Shown here: piece after piece, positions 24,701 through 35,823 of the stretch | Layout of the letters: each line of letters starts with the position of its first letter | Position numbering within the stretch: position 1 is the first letter of the stretch | Assembly (NCBI GenBank): GCA_932294295.1 | Contig: OW028573.1 | Coordinates: 3,638,001 to 3,702,000, forward strand | Source: Alitta virens | Lineage: Eukaryota; Annelida; Polychaeta; Phyllodocida; Nereididae | Direction: 5' to 3' | Length of the DNA stretch: 64,000 nt | Notes under the pieces: model-generated | Told to the model about the DNA's origin: nothing | Databases searched by the model: none | Seen by the model: the letters and a program-made list of their open reading frames with translations, nothing else | Program-made: the position numbers and the translations under genes

Positions 24701-27700
24701 CGTAATGCAAAGGCGGCTCCAAGGGGGGGGGGGGGGGGGTGCCCGCCCCCCCCCCTCTAAGGTCAGTAAAAATAGAGAATGGATCTGAATATTTAAATAT
24801 ATATATATATACATTAATTTCCCGAGGCCCCCTCCAATTTAAAACGCTGGAGCCGCCTTTGTAATAATGATCTGTCGCATTACACTGTGCATGGTGGGCT
24901 GATACAGCTTTGATTCATTTTATGCATGTTATGTGTTTAGTATTGATCTATTGACACAGCCCTTACAATAGTTGTGAACAGGATGCAAAATTTAGGACAA
25001 GCTATAGGATGCAACAATTTCTGGATTTAAAAAAATATATATATTGCTTATTATGCAAATTATTTATCAGTCACCTTTTAATATGTAATCAGTAAGTTCA
25101 CCTGATCAGCTCATTATTTTACTAATCTTGCCCATAAACAAAGCATGTTAAGAAAAGACGGAAGAAGTTAATCCTGGTTCATGAATAAAATATAAATTTG
25201 CACTAAGTTTGTACATTATGAATGTGCTTATAAGTTCCAAGTAGTATCCTGAGGATATTCAAGTTTTGATCATATTAATATGTTACCTACTTCAAGGAAG
25301 GAAGGCATGAGGTAATTTGACAAATACTTCTGGGTGGAGTTCAGTTTAAAAATAAAATTGGAATATAACATCCTAGTTTGATCATGGTTTACTAATATCT
25401 TCAATATTATGTCACATATTAGTGTATCAATGTTGTTTTTACAGGCACAGATGAAAAAGCTATTATAGACATTCTGTCCTACCGAACTAATGAACAACGA
25501 CAGCAAATTAAGATAACATACAAGACTATGTACGGAAGGGTGAGTTTTGTGTTTTGTGTGGACCACTAGGATCCCATTTTTATGCACTTTGCATTCGTTC
25601 ACCTTAAATTAGGCTGAATTTAGAGTGTAAATTACCAGTCGATTACTTATTTTGTAGTTGAGCCATGTTCATGTTTAATTTGAGTTAGACAAAGTTTCGA
25701 CTGATGCAAATATTGATAAATAGAATAGATCATGATGGGTAATTTGAATGTTCTATTGCATTTGGTTTGATAAAATAACTATTCAAGAAAATATGAGAAT
25801 ATATGTTCATGTGTGGAACATTGTATCTGGGACAATAACTGGTAGACTTATTATAAACCTATGTTTTCATTTGAACATAAAGAAAATGGCATGGTTATTA
25901 AATTGTAATATTGTCATCATAGGATCTCATAAAAGATCTTAAGAGTGAACTTGGTGGAAGGTTCGAGGATGTAGTCCTAGCCATGATGCAGACACCAGCA
26001 GAATATGATGCCTCCGAAATAAGGAGAGCTATTTCGGTGAGTATATCTATGGAACTTTCTTACTTAAAAAAGGAAAAAATATATTATTTATAGAAGAAAA
26101 AAGGAAGTTATTCAGTTACTATATTGGGGAGAAAAAGTAAAAAGAGGCTAAAGGGGGCACTATGACCGTAGTACATCAAAAGACAATAAGATGACGTCAA
26201 TACACTATTGTTGTATGGATGATGTCACAATACAGATGATGTCATCAAACAATACTTATCTGCTACGGTGCGAGTGACCTCTCGTGGTTGTTTTTCTCCC
26301 CATAGCTTAGTAAAGGCATGTCAAGTGTAATATTTGTTATGAATTCTTATGAAGGTCGTGAGACGTGGATGTGATGTATGTTAAGTATTAAACTTTTTTT
26401 TCAAGGGGCTTGGAACTGATGAGGATGCATTGGTTGAAATTTTATGCTCACGAAACAACAAACAGATTCATGCTATCCGTGATGCTTACAAAACGCGTAA
26501 GTAAAAACATTGAGTTGATGAATTCAGTCAGTCTGATAACAACTGAATCTTTCATACATGATAAATGATCATATGAGGTCATGTATTTACTCAATCTTCT
26601 ACTGCAGTGTTCAAAAAAGATTTGGAAAAAGATATCAGAGGAGACACTTCAGGTCATTTTGAAAAACTACTTGTATCCATGTCAACCGTAAGTGAAGATC
26701 TTGTGATTCTGCATAATTCATAATATATTGGATTTTCTTTATATTTTTACAGTGGTAATCACAGTCGTAAGCAGCTGGCAAATTTAATCATTGAAAGTGT
26801 ACTACATATAATACATATATGAGACTTGAGAAGGCTCAGTTGCCAGGAGGAGGCCTCTTATTAGCTAGAAATGGTCGCCCATGTTAAAGGCGACAAGCCT
26901 GGACTTCACAGAAGACACTCACCTTATCAATGCAAATTGGGGTCAGGTCAATCGGGGCGGCTGAACGTTTGCTGGGTCTCTGTGGAGTGCACAACCTTTT
27001 ATCGTTATATTCTGCGTAATTCAATTATTAAATTTGCTGGCTGACACCTGTGGTGGTAATGTATTATATATTGAGCGTATATTATAAATTTGTACAATAT
27101 TTTTAGGGCGGAAGAATGGAAAACATGGGGGTGGATCCTGCAAGAGCTGCTGAAGATGCAAAGGTAATATGATGCGTCGCTGCCATCTCCTGTTCTGAAT
27201 GATATGACAATAATCTTGATCTAACAAGAGTTTAAAAATATGTTATTCAATTCAATCCTCTTTTCAGTCTCTTTACCAAGCTGGAGAAAAGAGACTTGGT
27301 ACTGATGAATCAAAGTTCAATCAGATCCTTGCCTTGCAAAGTTTTGATCAGTTGCGACTAGTCTTCCAAGAGTATGCCAAGATCAGCCGTCGAACAATTG
27401 AACAGAGTATCGTGTCTGAGATGTCGGGCAACTTAGAGAAGGGGATGTTGACCATTGGTGAGAAACACTTACTTTAATGCCCAACTTAAGATGTTTCAAA
27501 TTCAAATGAACTGATGTTTAATGTGATATTTTCTAATTTTCAGTGAAATGTGTTCAAAATTTGTCTGGGTACTTTGCTGAAAAATTGTATAAATCTATGA
27601 AGGTAAGCTACATGTTCTTGTGAGTGAGAATTTATAATATAAAATGGCATTCATACTATATCAACTATTTCAGTGAAATGATTATAACTGTACAACTAGG

Positions 27701-29136
27701 GTAAGGCACCCATGGAACAAATTATTTGACTTTTATTTTTAAGAATACTCTATTACTTAGCAAGTTAGCATGGCCATGCCGTCCAATGTTCAATGTATTT
27801 TATTTATTTCCAAGGGTATGGGAACACAGGACTCGACCCTGATACGTGTTGTGGTGAGCAGGTGTGAATGTGACATGGTTCAGATCAAGCAAGAATTTAA
27901 CAGGCGTTACAACCAGCAGCTGGGCAAATTTATACAGGTTTGTTTCTTTGCTATACAAATTAAAAGGAAATCTAATGATGATGTAGCAGATAAATAGCAA
28001 CGTATTGATTTCCTGCACTGATTCTTGGCCCAGGGGAGTGAAATGTGTAGCTGGTGGTGAATTATTCAGCCAAGACTCTCTCAACTGGCAACTATAGCTG
28101 CTTGGGCACATAATACACTGGTATATCTTGGAAACTGAAAAATCAGAATCCATCCATAATTAACAGATTTTAATGTGCCATGATCTCCCACATGATTAAA
28201 ATGGTGTAAAACATGACTCACTTTCTCTCTCAACATTGGACACTAATATGAGCGAAGCTCGTCACGGCCGTAGGCCGTGAGCGAAGCTCACTTCCCGTAG
28301 AGAGAGGTTTCAAAATGAGGCTGCACAGTGATCATGCTGAACCGGAAGTGTCTCAAAATTTCTAAAATACATGTAATCCTATGGAAGATCAACTTAATAT
28401 CGCTTTTTGACCAATGGTCCAGAACGAGACTACGTCATCACGTCAAAACAACGTCGTCGGTTCAACAGTTGTGATGTCCATAATTTCTTAACGAATACAC
28501 ACCCAGCTTCAAACATGGAGAAAACTTGTTTTTCTGACTGAAACAATTCTAACGGTACATAGAACGGGTGTCTATGTTAACGGGGAGCCCAGAATATTTG
28601 ACGAATAACCTTGAATCGATGACGTTCGCGCTAGTCACGCCACTGTTTGGCGATGACGTTTTTTCACACCAGGGGGCAAGTGTAAGCGATCGCAGCGCCC
28701 CTGGCGACTGAAGGTACGCATTACAATTCCTGAGCAGCTCTTCACTTATTTTGCCTCTAAAATCATTATTTATTGTCCAATTTTGAAAATTCAAAAATCT
28801 ACATGGTCAGTACGATGTGTACTAACGTTACAGTCAGTGTATAGTTCTGAAGTCATAACAACTTAAATGGGTAGCAGGTCGATTCGTCACATTTTTTTTT
28901 CTTCTTTACCACCTCAAGACTAATTTTATTTGACAAAATGGTCAGGGTAGGCCTACAGGTTGAAGGTCTCTGGTCATATACATATTGTATAGCTTCGCTC
29001 ACTCCTGGCATTGACAGCTACATATTAATACTGATTCATGTGAGCTAATGTAAACTTCATCAAATTATTCTCTTCGCAGGACGATTGCTCTGGAGACTAT
29101 AAACACTGCCTGTTGGCCCTTGTACGTGATGGCTGA
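15785..29136 (+). CDS. Annexin with long Gly/Pro/Tyr-rich N-terminal domain (A7/A11 type)
   Basis: Annexins are calcium-dependent phospholipid-binding proteins at the cytosolic face of membranes. Thirteen coding exons join in phase: 15784-15961, 17770-17847, 18159-18638, 24516-24597, 25445-25539, 25923-26036, 26406-26496, 26608-26687, 27107-27163, 27268-27457, 27544-27602, 27815-27937, 29080-29136. The product is 560 residues. Residues 1-245 are low-complexity: (GYPQQ)n, then [14 protein letters not shown] repeats, as in annexins A7 and A11. The remaining 315 residues hold four annexin repeats starting at [35 protein letters not shown] and [11 protein letters not shown]. The loop acidic residues (SELGG, RGDTSG, SEMSGN, DDCSGD) look intact, so all four type II calcium sites may work; repeat 3 has R where the motif's first G is usual. 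The stop is TGA at 29134-29136. Exon 4 also appears to have its own upstream start (see 24350-24515). Confidence 0.93.
16022..17769 (+). other. Annexin intron after the first GYPQQ exon
   Basis: AT-rich intron (it begins at 15962) between the GYPQQ exon and the 78-base second coding exon. I see no repeat structure or ORF of note. Confidence 0.6.
18226..18485 (+). repeat. Coding minisatellite, ~18-bp unit, in annexin exon 3
   Basis: Tandem variants of CCTCCTGGGGGTTATGCC encode [12 protein letters not shown] repeats of the annexin N-terminal domain. Unit variants alternate GGTTAT (GY) and GGTTCT (GS), and one unit carries an extra GGTGGG. Such arrays change length readily. They leave long spurious open frames on both strands. 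Confidence 0.85.
20770..20822. repeat. Perfect inverted repeat with 22-bp arms
   Basis: Positions 20770-20791 and 20801-20822 are reverse complements, core GCAGTGCATGTAATGAGATA, separated by the 9-base loop GATGACATG. It lies inside the large annexin intron. It could be a tiny fold-back relic or a small-RNA hairpin; the perfect pairing and short loop argue against a typical animal pre-miRNA. Confidence 0.75.
21863..22300. mobile_element. Possible solo LTR related to the 52.6 kb LTR
   Basis: From TGTAATG at 21863 this segment runs parallel to the segment starting TGTAATG at 52566. Shared blocks are ACAGCTGATAAACTGAATT, GGGGTCYTTTCCTTATTGG, CACACATGGCAT, CTATTGGCCTGTGCTCTGG, and AGCTAGGTCATAG near the far end. 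No internal retroelement genes lie next to it, so a solo or truncated LTR is the simplest reading. Outer boundaries and target duplication were not settled. Confidence 0.5.
22944..23070. repeat. Imperfect ~127-bp hairpin (MITE-like)
   Basis: The two halves are imperfect reverse complements, for example AACAAACCTTTAAGATTTG against the complement of CAACCTTGAAAGGTTTATTTT. The centre carries TATTTGTATTTAGAC / TTTAAATACAAATA. It lies in the large annexin intron and has no coding capacity. Confidence 0.55.
24350..24515 (+). promoter_or_regulatory. Probable alternative annexin promoter and short first exon
   Basis: Immediately before the first annexin-repeat exon is GC-richer sequence and an ATG at 24498. 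The ATG is in frame with the exon through ATG GCT GAT TCT TCA CAG, then GTA CAG GGA. These 18 coding bases are also the acceptor tract used by the long form (..TTCTTCACAG|GTACAG). A transcript starting here would make a 321-residue annexin with the short tail MADSSQ and no low-complexity domain, like annexins with short N-termini. The promoter itself is inferred. Confidence 0.5.
24708..24861. mobile_element. Short MITE with CAAAGGCGGCTCCA ends (hAT-like)
   Basis: The 154-bp element has 14-bp terminal inverted repeats CAAAGGCGGCTCCA. Flanks GCGTAATG and TAATAATG agree at 5 of 8 positions, a possible decayed 8-bp duplication. It holds a G17 run (24723-24739) followed by a C10 run. The terminal sequence resembles hAT-type ends. 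It sits in an annexin intron. Confidence 0.6.
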
Positions 29137-31060
29137 ACCCGATACTCAAAAAGGTCTCCCACTGGAGCAGCTTACTGGCAAATGATTGACCTTAAAAGGA
29201 ACACATATATGTTAATTTGTTTAGCTGTTGTACTGTGATGTTTTCATGTTAAGTTGTAATTTTTTTCTAAATTGTTGTAAGTTATTCATTTATTGTTGTG
29301 TCAAATCTGTAATGGAAAATAGATTATGTTTGTTTTATAAGAAGTACATTTTCTCAGACACGTACATCATAGTTATGCACAGTTGATAATGATCTATCTC
29401 AAATGTTCACTTTGTTATTCGGGTGCCATGACAATTTAGGCTTTAGAAGTAAGAATCTACATGACGGTTATATTCAAAAGGTTCACTCAGGAAGGGACTT
29501 TATGCTAAGGAATTATCTAAAGATTAATGTCTAAGAAGTTTCACTTTATAAAATTTTATGTCATTCATGAAGACTGAAGAGGCTGCAAATTACTTTGCCA
29601 AAATGTAATTAAATGGTGCCAAAATTTACTTACAATGAATGACACTAGTGCTGCTTTAACATTTGTCACAAAGTGCTTTATTAAATGCACAAAATTGATT
29701 ATGTGATGAAAGTTACATAATCTTGGAATCTATGGTGATTGATGACTTAATACCATTGAATAAATCTGTCTAAATATTGTTGGTGACTGATTCATGACTT
29801 GAAGCTCAAGCGTTACTGTAGCTTTCTTAACCTGCTATCAGATTATCTGCATGACCAAGACTTGCCGCTTTTTAATAAAACTTGTAGCTTTTGGTACAAC
29901 TTCTTGCTTAATGCTAACCACAGTAAATAAAGCAAATCAGTAAACAGATTCATGACCATTTGGTTAATGGGAACTTAGAGACCATAAAATTGTGAACTGT
30001 TCACCTTTTTAAGATGCTTCGATCAACTTCTTGCTTAAATGATATGACATGTATTGTGTATGCAGCTGAGCAAATAGCATTTACTCAAGATGACGGTTTC
30101 TTCAATTATGAGACTTGTTTGGGAAACCAATGTTATCATTTTTCATTTTGTAGTGTTGTATTCTTTATAAGACTGTTTATTAGTAATCTATCGTCAAAAT
30201 GTATGCATTTTACTTTGTTTCTGAGTCTATTCTGACTTGCCAATTTTCCAGTTATCAATATTATATACATGTTACAAATATTTTTGTATATTGTTGCAAT
30301 GTTACTTATACATTGTTATACAGGCAGGTCTTCCTTTGACTATTTTTACTATAATTTTCCTGTACTAATTAATATTCTCATCTGCGAGATAACTTACAAG
30401 ATTACAAGCTGTTCATATTAAACTTGGACTATGCCAAAACTCATGCATGTCTGTCTTGGATTTTATCTTTAAGCTTATTGTAGTCCCATTGTTCCATTAT
30501 TTTGTATTGATAACGCAAAAATGACTATAAAGTGGAAGTTCACTCTAATTTGCTAAAAAAAAGTATCCCAGCTGTAGAGATCTAGTCACTAGTAGTTCGT
30601 TCCTTACAAATTTGTAAATTTAACTGTCTCCCGTCCATAAATTTGTCAAAAATCCCGTCTTTCATAGCATCATCTGGCACATTGTTACGTAGTAATAACA
30701 ATAGACCAATATTTTAATTTTGTTAATCAGAGACTTCCAGATATATAGCATTTTGTTATGTATTTACATGATTGGTTGATTGGTTTGTTAGTTTGTAATT
30801 ATGGATGTTAATTTGCCCGGGATTGTTGGGATGTGTAGACAGTGTATTGATAACTTCTATTACTGTATATCTATATTTTATATACTGCCGTTGTACTGAT
30901 TCTGTGTCTTGTGGCCTTCAGTGAAAGTGTGAATCGGTCTCTCTACAACTCGAAGTGTGTTAGCATTAAAAATTAAGATGGTTTGTTAACAAATCATGAT
31001 CATTTAATGTGCAATAATTGAAACCTGTTTAGTTATACTGCAAAAATAAATTGTGTTAAA
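29137..31060 (+). other. Annexin 3' untranslated region
   Basis: AT-rich, gene-free sequence after the annexin stop. AATAAA signals lie at 29926-29931 and 31045-31050, and the second would give a 1.9 kb 3'UTR. The ORFs within it have no domain. Which signal is used cannot be read from sequence. Confidence 0.5.
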
Positions 31061-31272
31061 GAATGCTGTATTTTCTCATTTATTTTTGCCTGTCTTGTAA
31101 CTCCTCTTGTAAGTTCTTAATTAATTTACATAGATATATCTATAAATTTATTCAACACTCGTATGATTAACATTATATCATACCACACTATTGCCATGCC
31201 AATGTACATGGGATATAATGTCTCAGTACTACTTGTCTGAAGCTTAGTCATCTTATATGACCAACTGGAAAA

Positions 31273-31573
31273 AGTGCAGTATAGCGGACCCAAATTATTG
31301 ACCATATTTAGCAAGCCTCATTGCCAGGCCTATGACGTGAAATATTTTTAATTCAATGAGTGACGTCACAAACAACAGCGGCGGTGAAGCAAAAACGCAA
31401 GTTTATCATAGTTAATTTTGCTTTTTCTTGGGGCTGCTGCCCCCAAACCCCTGCTGCTCCAGACAAATGTATTCTTATTGTGTGCCACAATAAAGTTTGG
31501 CAAAAATAGTGATTATTTTCATGTTTCATGGACGCCAAATATGGTCAATAATTTGGGTCCGCTATACTGCACT
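31273..31573. mobile_element. ~300-bp MITE with 37-bp perfect terminal inverted repeats
   Basis: Positions 31273-31309 and 31537-31573 are exact reverse complements over 37 bases, outer end AGTGCAGTATAGCGGACCC. The interior has no ORF of note. A target duplication is not clear (AAAA/AAAC flanks), so the superfamily is open. Confidence 0.75.
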
Positions 31574-32231
31574 AAACCCAACCACCAGCTAGAGGCGGAC
31601 ATAATTATGATTGTGAGCTATATATAATTCAACTATCCCACCTGCCTTTTTCATGTTTTTACTGTTCTACTATAGTTAGCAAGTAGTGCACTAATGAAAG
31701 TAAATTACTAATGAGAACGCTAAAAGACTAGCAGACAGATGTTTTTTTTCCTTTGCTTAACAAAATGGTTCAGAAACACACCTTGAACTATTAGGGAATT
31801 GACAAGCCTGTATATCGCTACACCCAGTGCTATTCACAGCGAAGACTCGCTCTAATGTTCAGTGTGGTTCAGATGTTGTTTTGTGATCTAAATTATTAGT
31901 AGAACGATTTGTTGAGGCATCGAACACTTCTCAGTTATGGTGTTGTACTAAATGTTTAAAATAATGAACTAATGTGCAACACACGTCATGATCGTGCCCA
32001 TTCATTTTCAGTTTGCAATTATGCGTAGTTTAACTCTCGAAGATAATATTGGATGAACTCAAAGATCATGCAAGGATTAGAAGAAAAAAAAAGAAGCATT
32101 ATTTTCACAGTTATTTACAAAATTTATCTAGTTCTCTTTTTATATACAATGATATAAATACATGAATACATATCTACAAAAATGTATGATACACAAATGC
32201 TGCAATTTGGATATAATCCAAGAGAATGACA
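31574..32231. other. Spacer between annexin and MED31
   Basis: AT-rich convergent intergenic stretch. It should include the MED31 3'UTR on the minus strand, but I see no canonical AATAAA there. Nothing else is recognisable. Confidence 0.4.
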
Positions 32232-33268
32232 TCAGTTTTTTGCTTGTTTGGTTAGAAGTTCATTTCCGGTCTGTTGCTGCTGCTGAGCTTGTTGAGCAGC
32301 CACGGCTTCTGCCTGAGCACTGAGCAACTTGGCTCGTTTGCGATGATAATGCTGCCAGTGAAGCAACTGTTGGTCATCAATGAACTTAGCACATTGTGAG
32401 TTGACCAACTCCTTTCGAAAATGTTCATATTGCAGTAATTCCAACATGTAAAGACATTGTGGATACCTACAAAAACAAAAACAGTTTGATATACTTTAAT
32501 GACCTATGTATGTACATGTATATATTTGCTTTGCATTCTTCTAAATTTGAAATACTAACTTTCAATAGATTTGACTTACTTTAAATAACGAGCATACTCT
32601 GGTTCTTTCCAGTAGAGTAAATACTTCAGGTAGTTGATGAAAGTTGAATCCTTGAAATAGCCCCTTTGTGCAATAACTGCAGATAGAGAAAAGAGAAAAA
32701 AAGTAATAAGTAGCGGTCAATTAAATAGCCAAAGTCCATGTTCAAAAGTACTTATAATTTCATTGTGTTCATATGAATTTAACCTCTATCAATTGATAAT
32801 AAGCCTCACTAGTCAGGCATACACAAAGTTACAAATGGCTAGTACAGTTTAGCCATGCTGTATTAATTAATGACAGCAGATATCTGTAATGACTAAATAT
32901 TTCCCCTACATAGTACAACTAGTACAAGACTACAGCATTTACAACTTACAGTTCAAGTAATTAGGGTTGGCCAAACATTGGACGAACTCCAGCTCCACTT
33001 GAAATCTCAGTCTTAGTTGTTCTTCTGTTTCTGTAAAATGAAAATTCATTCTAAATATACATATTGAAGCGCTTTATTAATAACAAACCGTTGCCACTCC
33101 ATTATCGCTCATTTCACATCAAGACGACTACTCGCACATTCGGCAACACCCATTAAATGATTTCATCGACATAATGTTACCTGAATTAACATATAGTCTA
33201 ACATATCATCGATCCGATAAACAATAAATGAAATCGTTATTATTACCCGGCCCTCTCACATGCGACAT
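32232..33268 (-). CDS. MED31: Mediator of RNA polymerase II transcription subunit 31
   Basis: MED31 (Soh1) is a small, highly conserved subunit of the Mediator middle module, which links transcription factors to RNA polymerase II in the nucleus. Four minus-strand coding exons join in phase: 33268-33247, 33030-32950, 32676-32580, 32466-32232 (stop at 32232-32234). They give 144 residues starting MSHVRGPG. Family hallmarks are present in order: QVELEFVQCLANPNYLN, FIAQRGYFKDSTFINYLKYL, YWKEPEYARYLKYPQCLYML and LLQYEHFRKELVNSQCAKFI. The C-terminal tail is Gln/Ala-rich. Length fits the family (about 130 residues). The next gene to the right is transcribed in the same direction and ends about 0.8 kb upstream. 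Confidence 0.96.
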
Positions 33269-34078
33269 TTTCAATGATTCACCATGAGTTCGCTAGATGG
33301 CAGCAGGGTCGGTGTAAAATGCGGGCCATGCAGACCTAGTCCGAGGTGAACTGAGTTAATGCTAGCCTGGCAACAGTCCTGTCATTTTTCGCAGTATTTA
33401 GCAACAGGTTGCATTGTCTGGACAGTATACACGCATCAGTGCCAATCACGACATTTCACATCATTGAAATGAGTAAGTAAGTTTTTATAGGCGATGACGA
33501 AGTCATTCACTGCATTAAAAAGATGAGTATGGGAAAATAACAGCATGTCAAGATTAGTAAGAGTGTGTGCATCAGTATCAAGAAGATTCAGGTAGCTAGG
33601 CTGTAAAACCTGCGTGCACATATAATCTCACGAAAAAATAAAATATACTGCGAACACTGACACAAATGAGGGCCATGCTTGCTTGGCTAGGTTAATGCAG
33701 ACCATACAGACCAGCGCTCATTAACATATCAAATTAATATTCTCGACAAAATATTATTTATTGGTCTGCAATATAACTTGCATTTTCTTACTTATTCTGA
33801 TCTGTATATTCTAAAATCAATATTGATCGGGACCTTACCAGACATGCATAGTCTGCACTTTCTCAGACCTTGTCTGCATTATTCTGAATTTGGTCAATTT
33901 AAAATCTTGGTCTTCACATCCTATACCTTGGTCTTCACACTCCCAACTTAGTCTGCACTTTTTCAGACTTGGTCGAAACTTTTTAATAACTTGGTAAAAT
34001 AATACTGTGTATTAATCCATTTTCCTTCATAAGTTCTTCAAATCAGGCCACAAAAGAGTGATTAAAAACTCATACAAA
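33269..34078. other. MED31 upstream region with degenerate repeat array
   Basis: Contains the MED31 promoter (no motif I would name). At about 33825-33995 there is a degenerate array of a CTTGGTCTTCACAC / TAGTCTGCACTTTCTCAGAC motif on the plus strand. Shorter inverse copies (GCAGACCATACAGACC near 33698; GCAGACCTAGTCCGAG near 33329) lie to the left. This resembles the iterated-motif elements at 14.4 and 42.7 kb but is less clean. Confidence 0.4.
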
Positions 34079-35823
34079 TTTATTTATGGTTCGAGACATT
34101 CAAAACAGTACACAGAAATAACACTCAACACTTATATATGTTAAACATAATATTAATTTGTATTAGTATGCTGAAGGTGAAGCAAAAAAAGTACCTCACA
34201 TAATGATTAAAAGTTAAGTTCACAAGGTAATTACAATTCATTATGGCATGGTACATGTCAGTTGTACTCTCAGAAGAGCACAACCATTACCATATATGTA
34301 TGCCTATTTTATACTGACTGGTGACATAAAATAAAATTTACAACCACCTAAATTGTCACCACTTCTTACAATGAAAACTAAAATGCTCAGCAAAGATGGC
34401 ACATATTACAATATTGGCCAGGAAGAAAACATTAACAATTTGCAAAATCGAATAATCACCAATATCACCATTGAAAAATAATTATAAATTCCATGATTTG
34501 TAAATCAAAACAGAAATTAACATGAAATAAGAAATAAACATGACTTTTGTGTATGGTACAAAGTGAAATATATTCAGCAAACTTTCATTATCTTTGTTCG
34601 ATCATCATCCATACAATCTCCACAAAAAAAAAAGGAAAAAAAGTGGAGCATGTGTCAGATGACTGACACTAACAAAACAAACTCTTGTTGAATACAAGAA
34701 TTATCCAATAAACTGAGAACAACATTTTTTATGTAAAGATTCTTACAATACATACTCATTCATTCCCACTAATTAGTAAGGTCAAGGCACTTAAAAAATT
34801 GATAAAGACATCTGCTCTACAACTGTACATATGTACTAGCAACTTCATTTTCCATTGCCATTTCATTGAAACGGTCATTAACATCAAAATAATACCAGCT
34901 ACAAATACAGCCAAGGGTTTAGAAATATATGCATAGATAACATTCGGTAACCATTCACAAAAATTCAATTATCATATCCGAGGCATGATCTTAACAAACA
35001 ATGTGCAAATCCATTTAAATCATTTAGCCACTTAACATAACTGTTGCTCCAGAAGCAACAAAGTACATTGTCTATATACAAAATGTACAAGAATAAAATG
35101 TCATAACCTGACAGTTTCAGGCAACATTTACATACTATATAAACACCAACGTAATGTACTATAAACTGGCCAAAAAACTGATGATTCGTGAAATTGAATA
35201 CATCATCTGTATTTTTAACCTGTGATGGTTCTTAACCGTACCATATTACAATATAAATCTATATAAATCTGACAGTTATCAATTCACAGTGACAGGATGC
35301 ATTGATTTCACAAATCATGCAGAATTTTCAGCCTTCCACTCCCATTATTTATCCAATCATTCGTTAATAATAAACAATATTAAACACAACATCAGAGAAA
35401 ATCTAAAGATATCAAAGCATTGGAGTGCTCCTTTGTGCACTGCAATAACAAACTATATCATTCAACTACTGAAGACCAGTACTCTTGTATGGATGTCCAG
35501 TTGAACCAAGTCTCAGTGAACTATCAGTCAGTCAAAAGAATGACCCAAGGTCACACACAAAGTATCTTTTCAGCAAATGTTCATCATTGATCCTTATTTG
35601 TCAGCGGAGGTTCCCAGGCTTCACATTTCATTCGCATTGCCTAAACCAGGTATATCAGACTCAACTTAGCCTATGAAAAACCAACTGTGTATGACTAAAA
35701 GTTCGTCACATTAATTGGTATCATTGTGAAGTGACTGAAATTATGTCATAAATTCACAATGAAATGATGCATTGATTTCACAAATCAAGCAGAATCTTCA
35801 ACCTTAATTTACACTTGCAATGT
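34079..35823 (-). other. 3' untranslated region of the WGR/AT-hook/propeller gene
   Basis: Gene-free AT-rich stretch after the stop codon at 35824-35826. It ends near a minus-strand AATAAA (plus-strand TTTATT at 34079-34084). A roughly 54-bp segment is present twice, at 35281-35334 and 35751-35804, sharing GATGCATTGATTTCACAAAT. Confidence 0.5.

Noticed and set aside
26125..26302. Possible MITE with 12-bp inverted ends TGGGGAGAAAAA in an annexin intron
   Set aside because: Inverted match is short and low-complexity, and no target duplication is clear; suggestive only.
28253..29003. GAGCGAAGCTC palindromes and CACGGCC-GTA-GGCCGTG in the last annexin intron, with an inverted TGAGCGAAGCT at 28992
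   Set aside because: The shared word is only 11 bases and self-complementary; not enough to claim an element.
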